Shown: positions 16,901 to 25,379 of the stretch, in pieces
Position numbering within the stretch: the stretch's first letter is position 1
Layout of the letters: the number at the start of each line of letters is the position of its first letter
From: Natrarchaeobius chitinivorans
Lineage (GTDB): Archaea > Halobacteriota > Halobacteria > Halobacteriales > Natrialbaceae
Direction: 5' to 3'
NCBI RefSeq assembly: GCF_003841505.1
Contig: NZ_REGA01000007.1
Span: forward strand, 1-64,000
DNA: 64,000 nt
Position numbers and translations under genes: made by a program
Notes under the pieces: model-generated
The model's input: the letters and a program-made list of their open reading frames with translations, nothing else
What the model was told of the DNA's origin: nothing
Database searches by the model: none

Positions 16901-17265
16901 TACACGTAGATTATCTATCAACAAGATATACTTTGGGTGCTAGTTATCACTACTGGAGTTGGGAACCCAATATCAATATTGTATTCGGGTTATCCAATCG
17001 GGTAGTTGGTGTTCTAATTGTGTGGTGAGGAGATCTGAAGAGAAGTCAACCGTAGGAGAGTTATCAACCAGATTAGTGAGTAGATCGGTAATTCCAGCGT
17101 TGCTCCGGAGCAAGATTGACCAAGAAGGTAATCCGCATATCCGACAGGAAGATGGTAACGAAATATGATATAGTATAGACCGGTCCAGGCTCGGGAATCC
17201 AATTCTGTTGGCAGTCAACCTGAGACTACCAGATCATCAGAACGAGCTAAAGAAATGGTCTGGCT
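16901..17265. other. Gene-free stretch, 365 bases
   Basis: AT-rich DNA between two reverse-strand genes. No frame with a supportable product was found, only short overlapping frames. The promoter of the nuclease-like gene should lie near 16920-16935 (TCAACAAGATATAC). Confidence 0.5.
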
Positions 17266-17631
17266 CTATGGCTGTCGCCCGGACCCACGTTCAGCCGATT
17301 TGAGATAGAGCGACCACGCGTCCGTCGGTTCACCCGTCTCTTTGTGTTTCACTTTCTGGAGTTGGATATCAAGCCGCGTGTTCATCGACTCACAATCGAC
17401 AAATGCTTTGAGCAGTCCCGCGATCGTCTCCACGAACTCTGCATCTCCTTTGATCCGTACGTCCGATATCGATTTATTGAACGTCTTCCCTTTCTGTCCG
17501 TACGGCTTTGGGGTGATAGCATCGACAATCTCCTCAGACGTCGGTTCTGATCGTTCCCGTAGCCACTGAACCGAATCATCCTTCCGCACATATTCGTTAT
17601 CCGTCCGCGGTAACTGTTCGAGATCAGTCAT
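17266..17631 (-). CDS. Conserved-looking hypothetical protein, 121 residues
   Basis: The longer open frame reaches 17793, but its first 54 residues are hydrophobic, AT-rich and unlike the rest. The ATG at 17631 (MTDLEQLPRTDNEYVRKDDS) is therefore preferred. The product is soluble and charged, with a SEEIVDAITPKPYGQKGKTF segment, a predicted helix pair (DAEFVETIAGLLKAFVDC) and a basic, strand-rich end (TRLDIQLQKVKHKETG). No catalytic motif or known domain is recognised. It is divergent from the SWIM-HNH gene, with about 186 bases between starts, so the two may share control. Confidence 0.5.
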   Translation of the reverse strand: MTDLEQLPRTDNEYVRKDDSVQWLRERSEPTSEEIVDAITPKPYGQKGKTFNKSISDVRIKGDAEFVETIAGLLKAFVDCESMNTRLDIQLQKVKHKETGEPTDAWSLYLKSAERGSGRQP

Positions 17632-17817
17632 CCAATTATACAGTCCACAGAACAGAACGATATAGGTTATTGCAAGTGGGATTACATTTATCCGGGTTTG
17701 TAACCGCACTAAGTAAAATGTATAGGTGAAAACTTGAGGAGGCGGCCAAAAAGCTATAGATTGTTTGTAGGAATATACATAGTGTCTGACCAATGATTGT
17801 GACGAATCACTCCCTCT

Positions 17818-18831
17818 ATGCCAGTTAACACGGACGACCTACCAACTGATCTAAAACGGCTTGATCGTGCGATTGAACAAGATATTGATATCATCGGTGA
17901 ATTTGAAAATGGAGTTTATCTAATCAATGGTAATAGAGATCTCAATTACCTAGTAAACATGAATGAGTTTACCTGTACGTGCCCTGACTGGCGGAAAGAG
18001 GGAGTCGCAGGTGGATGCAAACATATCCTAAAAGTAAGAATGCACGGTTCTGACGCACCATGTATTAGTATACAAACAGGAAGCAGAGCAACCAATAACG
18101 CGAGTGATTCTACAAGCTCTTCGTATCCAGGAGACTGGAGTAGCCGCCGCAAAAAAGTCCTCAAACGAGACGAACACATTTGTCAATCATGTGGTGCACA
18201 TGTAGAACAAGATGGAACCAATGCCGAGGTTCATCACTCGACCTATCTCAAAGAAGGCGGCTCAAACGACCTAGAGAACTTGCTCACGCTTTGTACAAGC
18301 TGTCACAAACGACTACACAGCAGTCCAGTCAAAGCCTCACAGGCTGTAACAGATTCATCTGAAAACTCCAGATCTACGGGCGCTAGTTCCAGCGATCATT
18401 CACCCTCGAGCCAAGAGACGCCAAAAGTGGACGCACCACCGGTAAATTCGCCATCCGCGGATAAGCGAACTCAAAGTTCGAAGAAGCCCCGTTCACTAAA
18501 CAGGAACACTTCCAGTCACCGACAAACCAAGTCAAAGAACAATAGTAAACATCCTCACCAAAAGCGAGATCACAATTCAAAAACACCGGCGACAGCAGCT
18601 ACCTCTACGGCTCAGCAAATCGATAGGGAGACAGTGGAAAATGAACACGATCTTGGTTTCTCCAGCATATTTCTTGGAGGGATTGTTTTATCCCTAGTAC
18701 TTTGGGGTACTCTAGAAGTTCTCTTGATGGTACTTAGCTCGATGACAACATGGTCAGCAACGCGCTTTATCTTAGTCCTTGGAATAGTGGAAACAGCGGT
18801 CATTGTCGGTTATCTCAACGAAGGAACGTGA
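17818..18831 (+). CDS. SWIM zinc finger - HNH nuclease - membrane anchor fusion
   Basis: This 337-residue protein has three clear parts. Residues 45-72 hold a SWIM finger (CTCPDW...GGCKH, ligands C53, C55, C67, H69), a small DNA- or protein-binding motif. Residues 105-168 hold an HNH nuclease domain with CXXC pairs at C122/C125 and C159/C162 and the histidines of EVHHSTY. A low-complexity Ser/Lys/His-rich linker (about 170-275) leads to two membrane helices near 281-305 and 313-332. A nuclease tied to the membrane is unusual and fits a sensor or invader-DNA role. The gene stands alone. Base composition is lower in GC than its neighbours, suggesting transfer. Function is inferred from domains only. 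Confidence 0.7.
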   Translation: MPVNTDDLPTDLKRLDRAIEQDIDIIGEFENGVYLINGNRDLNYLVNMNEFTCTCPDWRKEGVAGGCKHILKVRMHGSDAPCISIQTGSRATNNASDSTSSSYPGDWSSRRKKVLKRDEHICQSCGAHVEQDGTNAEVHHSTYLKEGGSNDLENLLTLCTSCHKRLHSSPVKASQAVTDSSENSRSTGASSSDHSPSSQETPKVDAPPVNSPSADKRTQSSKKPRSLNRNTSSHRQTKSKNNSKHPHQKRDHNSKTPATAATSTAQQIDRETVENEHDLGFSSIFLGGIVLSLVLWGTLEVLLMVLSSMTTWSATRFILVLGIVETAVIVGYLNEGT

Positions 18832-18832
18832 A

Positions 18833-18998
18833 TCACCTCGAGGTTACGTGGTTCGAAACGGCCCGTGTTTCGTCATCACGAAGATCTCTGATTTTCGAAT
18901 GATTCCGAGACATTCGTCCTGCTATTTCAGGGCTGACCACCGCAAATGTCGCATATATCAGCGCCACAAAAATAGCAATTGGAACGTACTCGAGTCGC
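18833..18998 (-). pseudogene. Possible remnant of a small membrane protein
   Basis: The reverse strand reads an open stretch containing EYVPIAIFVALIYATFAVVS, one membrane helix, followed by a charged tail ending at 18833. No normal start codon lies in frame before the helix; only a GTG inside it is available. It may be the end of a lost gene. Confidence 0.25.
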
Positions 18999-19113
18999 GC
19001 TGGGTCGAATTCTGAATCCGGATTCTCAGAACACCTTTAGCTCGAGTGAATAGAATCGGCGATCAATCCCCGAGGTATTCTCCAGTTGTGCTGACAAACC
19101 GGCGATCCGCGCC

Positions 19114-22100
19114 TCAGCCAAGTCGCGAGAGAAGCGCTGTCGCCCGGTCGTTCGCGTCGGCTCGGTCGACCCCGGTTTCGACGAGCCGTTCGACCATCCG
19201 AAGTCGGATCTGGTCGTCGTCTAGGGGGTCAGTCGGTTCGATGTAGCCGTTTTCCTCGAAATACGTCTCGAGTTCGTCGGTCTTGTCGCTGTGGAACCGA
19301 TTGACCTCCCCGTTTCGCAGTCCCTCAATGATCCCTTCGGCGTCACCATTGACTGATTCCGCGAGATCAGTGACCCTGTCGATGAAGTTGTCGCTGACGG
19401 CGCCGGAGTCCTCGAGGATCTGCCGGTCGACGGGTTCGCCGCGACCGACCTTCCATGCCTTCACGAAGGCGTCGAACCCGGCGGCGTTCTGTCGAACGGG
19501 TTCCAGTCGATCGGGGTCGTCAACGGCGAGGGCTCCGTTGCCGCGCTCGAGCAGGTTCTTGAGTTGGCCCCAGCGGTCGATCCCGAGTTTCAGCAATTCG
19601 TAGAGCATCTCGGGATCATCGACGACGTACCAGAGGTGTGCGGTTCCGGCCCCGCGATGGGGGTTGAACGACGGAACGTCCAGCTCCTCGCCGTAGGTTT
19701 CGTGATTGTGTCCGTCGGGGCGTGGCGGCTCGGGTACCTGGGCGGAAATCTCGTCGATGTCGGGTACCTGTACAGTTCGGTCGAGGTCGCGTGCGTCCGC
19801 CAGATCGATCACTGAGTGGTCGACGGCGTCAGTATCCTCGAGTGCGGCAAGCCACTTCGCTACCTCGTCGCCCTGTGCGGTGAAGTAAAACACCTGCCGG
19901 CCTGCTCGCGCGAGTTCGATCATCGACTCGATGATCACGTCGGCCCGCAGGTCGTCCGAATTTGCGAGTGTTTCGTCGAGGAGAAGCGGCAGCTGGACGT
20001 CTTGCTCCTGTTGCTCGACGAACGCGATTCGGACGGCCAGCAGCACCTGCAGACGGGTACCACTTGAAAGCTCGTCTAATGCAAAGCCCTTCCCCTTGGC
20101 CGTATCGAAGGCCCGGAACGAGGTTTCGTCTTCGTCGAGATCCAACCGATACCGGCCACGGGTGATTGTCGTCAAAATCTCTCGAGCGCGTTCGAAGACC
20201 ACCGGCCGACCAGCCTCCAGCGTGGTTTCCTGGACGTGTCCGACGAGTACGTCACCGACCATCGCAGCGGAGTCTGACTCGAGTTGGCCCCGAAGCGATT
20301 CCAGCGCACGCTCCTTTGCTGTGATCGCCGCCTCGACCGCATCATTGCGTTTAGCCTGGTCGATCTTCGTCTCGATCTCGGCGATATCGTCGCGGATCTC
20401 GTCGTATCGATCGGCGACCTCCACCGCTTCCCGCTTCTCGTCCTCAAGTTCGGGGACGGTTCGCTTTTCGAGGCCCGGATCGTACTCCGCGTACGCCTCA
20501 AGGTCGGAGCGTTCGTTCTCGGCGACGGCTTTAGCCGATTCGACGTCTTTCACTGCTTGCTCGTAGTCGTCGACCTGCTCGCACAGGTGTCGGAGTGCGT
20601 CACGGTCACCGGGCTCGAGATCGAGATCGATGAAGACGGTGTCTCGCTCTGTCTCGAGTGATTCGATTTTCTCGGTGGCCTCTTCGATCGTCCCCTGGGT
20701 GCGCTCGAGCGTCGATTTCGCCGACTCATGCCGACTCTCACGCCGTTCGAGGTCTCGGATCACCTCCGTCGCTGGCGCCGCGTCCGCGACGTCATCGTAG
20801 CCGTACGGTTCCAGCTCGGTATGGAGCTGTTCGCGGAGCGAAGCAATCTGTCGCTCGACTGACTCGAGTTCTTGCTGGAGCCCAACTACGTCGTCGTGGG
20901 CCTCCTGCCAGTCGAGGATCCGCTTCGTGAGGACAGTGAGTTCCACGTCGGTGGCGTCCGGACTCGCACCGAGTCGCTCTTGAAGCTCTTCGCGCGTCTC
21001 CTCGAGCGATCGTTGCTTTGCTTCGAGGTTCTCCTGGTCAGGGACGAGCGTTTTGTGCAGCTGGTTACGCTCTTGGGCCACCTCATACTGGGCAAGCGCA
21101 TCGTAGAGTTCGACCAGCCGGGCGTGGACATCGTCTTCCGTCCAGGAGTCCGGAGCGGCCACACCAGTCCCCTCGAACGACTCGCGGTATGGCCGCCGCG
21201 GATCGTGGCCGGTGTCCGTCGGTTTCCGGTTGCGGTAGCCGTACAGGAAGACCCCGGCCGCCGCCAGCAACGTCACGAAAAGTGCCGGATTGACCAGCAG
21301 TCCGAGCGCGATGCCGGCTACTGAGAGCATCGCAGACGAGACGAGGGCGATCCGATAGGCGGCATCGTCCGTCTCGGTATTGTCAGGTGACGGCGTCGCT
21401 AACCACTGCTCCAGCGACTGACTGGCCCGCTGCAGTGTCGCTCGATCACTGTCGAACCAGTCTACCTCTGCGTCCTCGAAGTGGGACTCGATCGCCGCTC
21501 GAGACTCGCGTTCGGCCCGCACTGACTCTGCCCGCCGGGCGAATCGCGAGACGTCCTTCCACGTGACGGGATCGAACTCAACTAGTTCGTCTTGATTGAC
21601 CTCGAGGGGGATATCATGACGAGCGTTTGCTCGAGACGCTTTGACACTTTCGAGCTCTGCCTCGAGATTCCGTTTCCGGTCTTGAGCCCCCTCGAGTTCG
21701 TCCCTGCGTTTCTTCAGTTGATCAATACGGCCGGTGGGGACGCCTTCGTTTGGAAGCTCGACGTCACCGAGTTGCTGGCGGGCCTCCCGTCGTTCAGCTT
21801 CGGCCGCATTTCGTTTCTCCGTCCATTCCTGAATTTCGTCTTCGAGTCCATCCACCGTCTTGAGTTCGTTGCCGTCGACGCGCTCGAGGACATCAGAGAA
21901 CTCGTCGAGTTCTGCCTGCGCCGCTTGCAGCTCGTCGCGGGTCTCGACGTACTCGATCGCTTGGTCGAGTAAGTCAACCTTCGCCTTCGCGTCTCTCGCT
22001 TCCTCGAGGGCGTCCTGGAGCGTCGAGAGCCGGTCCCGTTCCCGCTGAAGATCGGTGACGTCAGCCTGCGCCTCACGCCACTGCTGGACTGCGTTCTCCG

Positions 22101-22596
22101 CCTCTTTGACCTCGCTCTTGCGGCGCGTATTCGGCGTGTCGTCGTATCCCAGTTCATCGTGGACCGCCGCGAGGTCGTAGCCTCCGGCGGACTCGCGTTC
22201 GATGGTTTCGGCGAAGCTCTCGTTGCGGGTATCCTGCTGGAGGAGATCATGCAGCGAGAGCTGGTAGCGGTCGCGGTGGTCGGCGGTCGGGAGCGGTGGC
22301 CCGTTCGCGTCTTGGCCGTTGCGTTGGTAGGAGACACGTCCGCCGTCCAGTTCGATTCGCCAATCCGTCCCGTTTAGCGAGAGGGAGCCGAGGACGGTCG
22401 CTCGATCAGCGCTGGTCTCCGGCCAGAGCAGCCACTGGATCGCCTCGGCCATGGTCGTCTTCCCAGCCGCGTTCGGGCCGTGAACGACGTTGATACCCGG
22501 AGATACGTCCTCGACCGCGACCCCCTCAGACTCAAACCCAGGGGCGCGGACGAGGTCGACGCTGTCCAACGTGAGCCCCTCTGCGTCCTCGGTCAT
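19114..22596 (-). CDS. YhaN/Rad50-like ATPase with coiled coils and membrane helices
   Basis: The 1160-residue protein has Walker A GPNAAGKT (40-47) and then long heptad coiled coils (about 165-400 and 460-800). Two adjacent hydrophobic helices break the coils at about 413-452 (ALVSSAMLSVAGIALGLLV...). The ABC signature LSSGTRLQVLLAVRIAF and Walker B LPLLLDET lie near 835-870. This is the plan of SMC/Rad50 ATPases, and the mid-coil membrane pair is a YhaN feature. About 240 further residues follow the ATPase core, with helix-hairpin-like pieces; I do not recognise them. Its start overlaps the stop of the phosphoesterase gene by 4 bp. The pair should form an SbcCD/Mre11-Rad50-like DNA end-processing complex, perhaps at the membrane. 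Confidence 0.82.
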   Translation of the reverse strand: MTEDAEGLTLDSVDLVRAPGFESEGVAVEDVSPGINVVHGPNAAGKTTMAEAIQWLLWPETSADRATVLGSLSLNGTDWRIELDGGRVSYQRNGQDANGPPLPTADHRDRYQLSLHDLLQQDTRNESFAETIERESAGGYDLAAVHDELGYDDTPNTRRKSEVKEAENAVQQWREAQADVTDLQRERDRLSTLQDALEEARDAKAKVDLLDQAIEYVETRDELQAAQAELDEFSDVLERVDGNELKTVDGLEDEIQEWTEKRNAAEAERREARQQLGDVELPNEGVPTGRIDQLKKRRDELEGAQDRKRNLEAELESVKASRANARHDIPLEVNQDELVEFDPVTWKDVSRFARRAESVRAERESRAAIESHFEDAEVDWFDSDRATLQRASQSLEQWLATPSPDNTETDDAAYRIALVSSAMLSVAGIALGLLVNPALFVTLLAAAGVFLYGYRNRKPTDTGHDPRRPYRESFEGTGVAAPDSWTEDDVHARLVELYDALAQYEVAQERNQLHKTLVPDQENLEAKQRSLEETREELQERLGASPDATDVELTVLTKRILDWQEAHDDVVGLQQELESVERQIASLREQLHTELEPYGYDDVADAAPATEVIRDLERRESRHESAKSTLERTQGTIEEATEKIESLETERDTVFIDLDLEPGDRDALRHLCEQVDDYEQAVKDVESAKAVAENERSDLEAYAEYDPGLEKRTVPELEDEKREAVEVADRYDEIRDDIAEIETKIDQAKRNDAVEAAITAKERALESLRGQLESDSAAMVGDVLVGHVQETTLEAGRPVVFERAREILTTITRGRYRLDLDEDETSFRAFDTAKGKGFALDELSSGTRLQVLLAVRIAFVEQQEQDVQLPLLLDETLANSDDLRADVIIESMIELARAGRQVFYFTAQGDEVAKWLAALEDTDAVDHSVIDLADARDLDRTVQVPDIDEISAQVPEPPRPDGHNHETYGEELDVPSFNPHRGAGTAHLWYVVDDPEMLYELLKLGIDRWGQLKNLLERGNGALAVDDPDRLEPVRQNAAGFDAFVKAWKVGRGEPVDRQILEDSGAVSDNFIDRVTDLAESVNGDAEGIIEGLRNGEVNRFHSDKTDELETYFEENGYIEPTDPLDDDQIRLRMVERLVETGVDRADANDRATALLSRLG

Positions 22597-23894
22597 GCTT
22601 CGGCCTCCGTTTGTTCCAGCAGCGTATCGAGGACCAGCCTAGCCTGTGTTTCGAGCGTCTCTATCGCATCGTCTCTGTCGGGACGGTCTATGTCTGTCTC
22701 CTGCCTGAGCACGGTGTACGCGCTGGCGTTGTGGGCCTGGCGCATAGCGTCCAGTGATTCCCCGAGGAGTCGTTCGTTCTCGTCGCTCAGCTCGCCATTC
22801 TTGAGTTCTATGAGCAGCTTGGCGACGGCCGCGACCGCGTCGTCGCCCGTAGCGCGCTCCTCGAGGTCGACCTCCGGTCGCGTGTCGACTTCGACGGCCT
22901 CGATGCGGACGTCGGCCGAGCCCGCCCTGGTACCTAGCTGCTCCCGGATCGCGTCACTTCGATCGACGAGATCTGCGTGGGCTTCCGTCCGGCCCATGAG
23001 TCGGATACAGGGGAGTATGAGTTCCAGTGATCCGTGCCCCGACAACGACTCAACGTGTTCTCGGAGGCGGTCGGAGATTTTCGGCATGGCGGCCTTCGGA
23101 TCCTCGATACCGGAGACGTCGATCTCGAGGGTATCATAGCGGACTGTCGAGAGCGGGATCCGTTCAACAGCCGGCTGGTCGTTCGAGTCAATTGATAGCA
23201 ACCACGGACCGTGAGGACCTGATTCACCCGGATCAAGTGCCTGTGGTGATCCCGGATAACAGACCAACGGGTTGGACTTATTCGGGATCGACGGTCTGTG
23301 AATGTGGCCAAGCAGCCACGCCATCACCGGCTTCTCACGAAGGTCGGCGAGTTCGACTGGCGCATACGGGCTCTCCCGAGAGCCAAGATCGGCGTGCAGG
23401 ACGCCAATTCGCGGTACGTTGCTGTCGGGCAGGTCGTACGACTCAAGCGGGGACTCATAGACGTGCTCGTCAGGGAACGACCAGCCGTCGAAGCGGACGA
23501 GCGGCTGGCCGTCGCGCTCGAGAGTCCAGTAGTCCCATGTCCCGTCCTCCCCGAGTAGGTGGAGGCTCTCGAGCTCGAGATCGCGCTGGATTCGTGGAAA
23601 CACGTCGAAATCATGGTTTCCGGCCACTGCGACGACGGGAATGTCGGCGGCGTCAAGTCGAGCGGCGCCGTCCTCAAAGGCACCGTAAGCCTCGAAATAC
23701 TTGTTCTCTCGATCGGCGACGTCGCCGCTGATTGCGACCGCATCGACGTCGCGCTTGATGGCCTCTCGGACGATATCTCGCCAGACGGCAGTCGGCGAGA
23801 ACTCGGGACTATCTAAATCTTTGGGGATCCGACTGGAGTGACGTCCTAGGTGAATGTCACCCGTACAGAGGATCGTAATTTCATCCCGCACCAT
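22593..23894 (-). CDS. YhaO/Mre11-like metallophosphoesterase nuclease
   Basis: This 433-residue protein shows all calcineurin-type metal-binding motifs in order: D13-I-H15, GD58, GNHD 92-95, the histidine of LHADLGS and GHIHRP. Mre11/SbcD proteins use these for manganese-dependent nuclease activity on DNA ends. The region after the catalytic domain is acidic and helical and would contact the ATPase. It starts at ATG 23894 with TATA-like TATATAAATCC about 35 bases upstream. The following gene overlaps by 4 bp and encodes the YhaN/Rad50-like partner. The haloarchaeal mre11-rad50 pair is separate, so this is likely an accessory paralog used in repair or defence. Confidence 0.85.
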   Translation of the reverse strand: MVRDEITILCTGDIHLGRHSSRIPKDLDSPEFSPTAVWRDIVREAIKRDVDAVAISGDVADRENKYFEAYGAFEDGAARLDAADIPVVAVAGNHDFDVFPRIQRDLELESLHLLGEDGTWDYWTLERDGQPLVRFDGWSFPDEHVYESPLESYDLPDSNVPRIGVLHADLGSRESPYAPVELADLREKPVMAWLLGHIHRPSIPNKSNPLVCYPGSPQALDPGESGPHGPWLLSIDSNDQPAVERIPLSTVRYDTLEIDVSGIEDPKAAMPKISDRLREHVESLSGHGSLELILPCIRLMGRTEAHADLVDRSDAIREQLGTRAGSADVRIEAVEVDTRPEVDLEERATGDDAVAAVAKLLIELKNGELSDENERLLGESLDAMRQAHNASAYTVLRQETDIDRPDRDDAIETLETQARLVLDTLLEQTEAEA

Positions 23895-24389
23895 GTTTCT
23901 CAGATGATGTGCCTCTGGAGAACATAACTATATAAATCCAGTGATATTTTGTTAAATCTGGCAGACTTCAACGAGTGGCGCGGGGGAAGAAGCCTGAGTT
24001 GCTGGTTTGGAGATGTTAGACAGATAAGTTAGGTGTTGGGGATTGCACCATTGACAAGACCATCAAAAACTGTCCGAAGTGCATTGCCGAGCATCGTCAG
24101 GACTCAGGACGCGCTCTGCACGCCCGTAGGTTTGAGTGCAAACCGTTCCGTTGAATCCGTACTGACACCCGCGTTCCCGTCCAGAACAGAGTCGCGGCAC
24201 AGTTCAGAGTCTCATCGGAGTTCGATTCTTCGTCGTAGTCGTGCGGATACGACTGGTCATCGTGGCCGGCTCCAACACTGCTTCCTCCGATGGTACCAAC
24301 ACTACTGGATCTCAACAGCAGACGCTCAAAGTCATTTTTTGTGCGCCTGAGAGGCTCGAGGCGCAACTGAGTGTGCCTCGAGATCACTG
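23895..24389. other. Gene-free stretch, 495 bases, with hairpin at its right end
   Basis: The left 60 bases hold the AT-rich promoter of the phosphoesterase gene. The middle has only short frames on both strands; a reverse-strand fragment ending LGNALRTVFDGLVNGAIPNT (24032-24100) looks protein-like but has no start. The right end holds the hairpin described at 24342. Confidence 0.4.
24342..24365 (+). promoter_or_regulatory. 24-nt hairpin ahead of the SWIM protein gene
   Basis: TGCGCCT (24342-24348) and AGGCGCA (24359-24365) enclose a 10-nt loop. It is preceded by TTTTTTG and ends 24 bases before ATG 24390. Stem sequence, loop length and T-run match the copy at 5111-5134. Confidence 0.45.
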
Positions 24390-24950
24390 ATGAGTACGGA
24401 TCAGCCACTGCAGAGCGACCCGCATCGGAACGAATCGGCCCAGACAGACACAAGCGATCGAGACCGCAGCTATCCAGGTGACGTTGCCCACCTACACGGA
24501 CATGAGCTCGTCGCCATTGACGAGTGGCTCCTCGGCACGGAGCCGTCACCGTACGAGATTGACCTGACTGAGGGTCACGAATACCCGACACGCTACTGGC
24601 GCTGCAGAAAATGTGGACACGAACGCGGCCGTCGAGACGAGTTCACCAGCCCTTGTGACACCCCACAGCCACCAACTGCACTCGAGGCGGGTGGGTACTC
24701 GATCGACGAACCACGAACTCGCCGTGCACTTACCGAAGATATAGACGTACGATTCGGCCAACAAGGACCCGTCTATACCGTCCTCAGCGAGAGTGGAACA
24801 ACGTACGTAGTCGACGTCGAAAAAGAGACGTGCACCTGCCCTGATTTCGAACAGCGCCAACCAGACGGGGGTTGCAAGCATCTCCGCCGTGTTGACCTCG
24901 AGATTCGGACTGGACTTGTTCCTGCACCAGATGGGACGTTCGTTCGGTAA
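24390..24950 (+). CDS. SWIM zinc finger protein
   Basis: The 186-residue protein contains a C72-X2-C75...C89 cluster (RCRKCGHERG) that may bind zinc. A C-terminal SWIM finger is complete: CTCPDFEQRQPDGGCKH with C148, C150, C162 and H164. SWIM domains bind DNA or proteins; small SWIM proteins are common on haloarchaeal plasmids and have no settled function. The finger resembles that of the SWIM-HNH fusion at 17818 (CTCPDW...GGCKH), so the two may recognise related targets. The start at 24390 is supported by the nearby leader hairpin. It is followed by a zone of decayed genes. Confidence 0.72.
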   Translation: MSTDQPLQSDPHRNESAQTDTSDRDRSYPGDVAHLHGHELVAIDEWLLGTEPSPYEIDLTEGHEYPTRYWRCRKCGHERGRRDEFTSPCDTPQPPTALEAGGYSIDEPRTRRALTEDIDVRFGQQGPVYTVLSESGTTYVVDVEKETCTCPDFEQRQPDGGCKHLRRVDLEIRTGLVPAPDGTFVR

Positions 24951-25021
24951 CCACTGCCTCTCCGATATAGCGGCCTACTCTCAAATTGAAAGTTCAGAGA
25001 CTCATATCCACGCCCAATACC

Positions 25022-25379
25022 GTGGGCGACTGGACTGAAGCGATGACTGCCTGAGATCGGATCGAAGCCGTTGCTTTCACACTTCGTGAGCTCCGGTCGG
25101 TCAACTGGACAAAAGAACAAGCGGAGGTTGCATCTTGGGAAACAACGAAATCCCAACTCGAGTATCTCATTGATGCAGGCCAGCTCACAACCGTCGAGAT
25201 AGACACCGATACCCGCTACAAGATCGATCCGATGCGAGCGTATCTCGACCATGTCTAGGAGCTTGTCGTCGAAAATACGAAAGACGAGCTCCGAGACGAA
25301 CTCGAGGCAATCGCATCGGAGATTGGAACGTGGAAACGCAAATACGACGTCGATTCACTGCAAGAGCTCGAGCCAACGT
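25022..25379 (+). pseudogene. Decayed DUF7342-type winged-helix gene
   Basis: GTG 25022 opens a frame with VGDWTEAMTA, then DRIEAVAFTLRELRSVNWT, a winged-helix middle (TKSQLEYLIDAGQL) and a DUF7342-like end (WKRKYDVDSLQELEPTS). In-frame TGA at 25052 and TAG at 25256 break it. It joins the TFB remnant at about 25380 without a proper end, so a deletion fused the two genes. It is a relative of the intact gene at 14074. The TATA-like sequence lies just upstream. Confidence 0.7.

Noticed and set aside
24097-24591. 164-codon reverse frame in the gap before the SWIM gene
   Set aside because: Half of it is antisense to the SWIM gene. The rest has no start or domain of its own.
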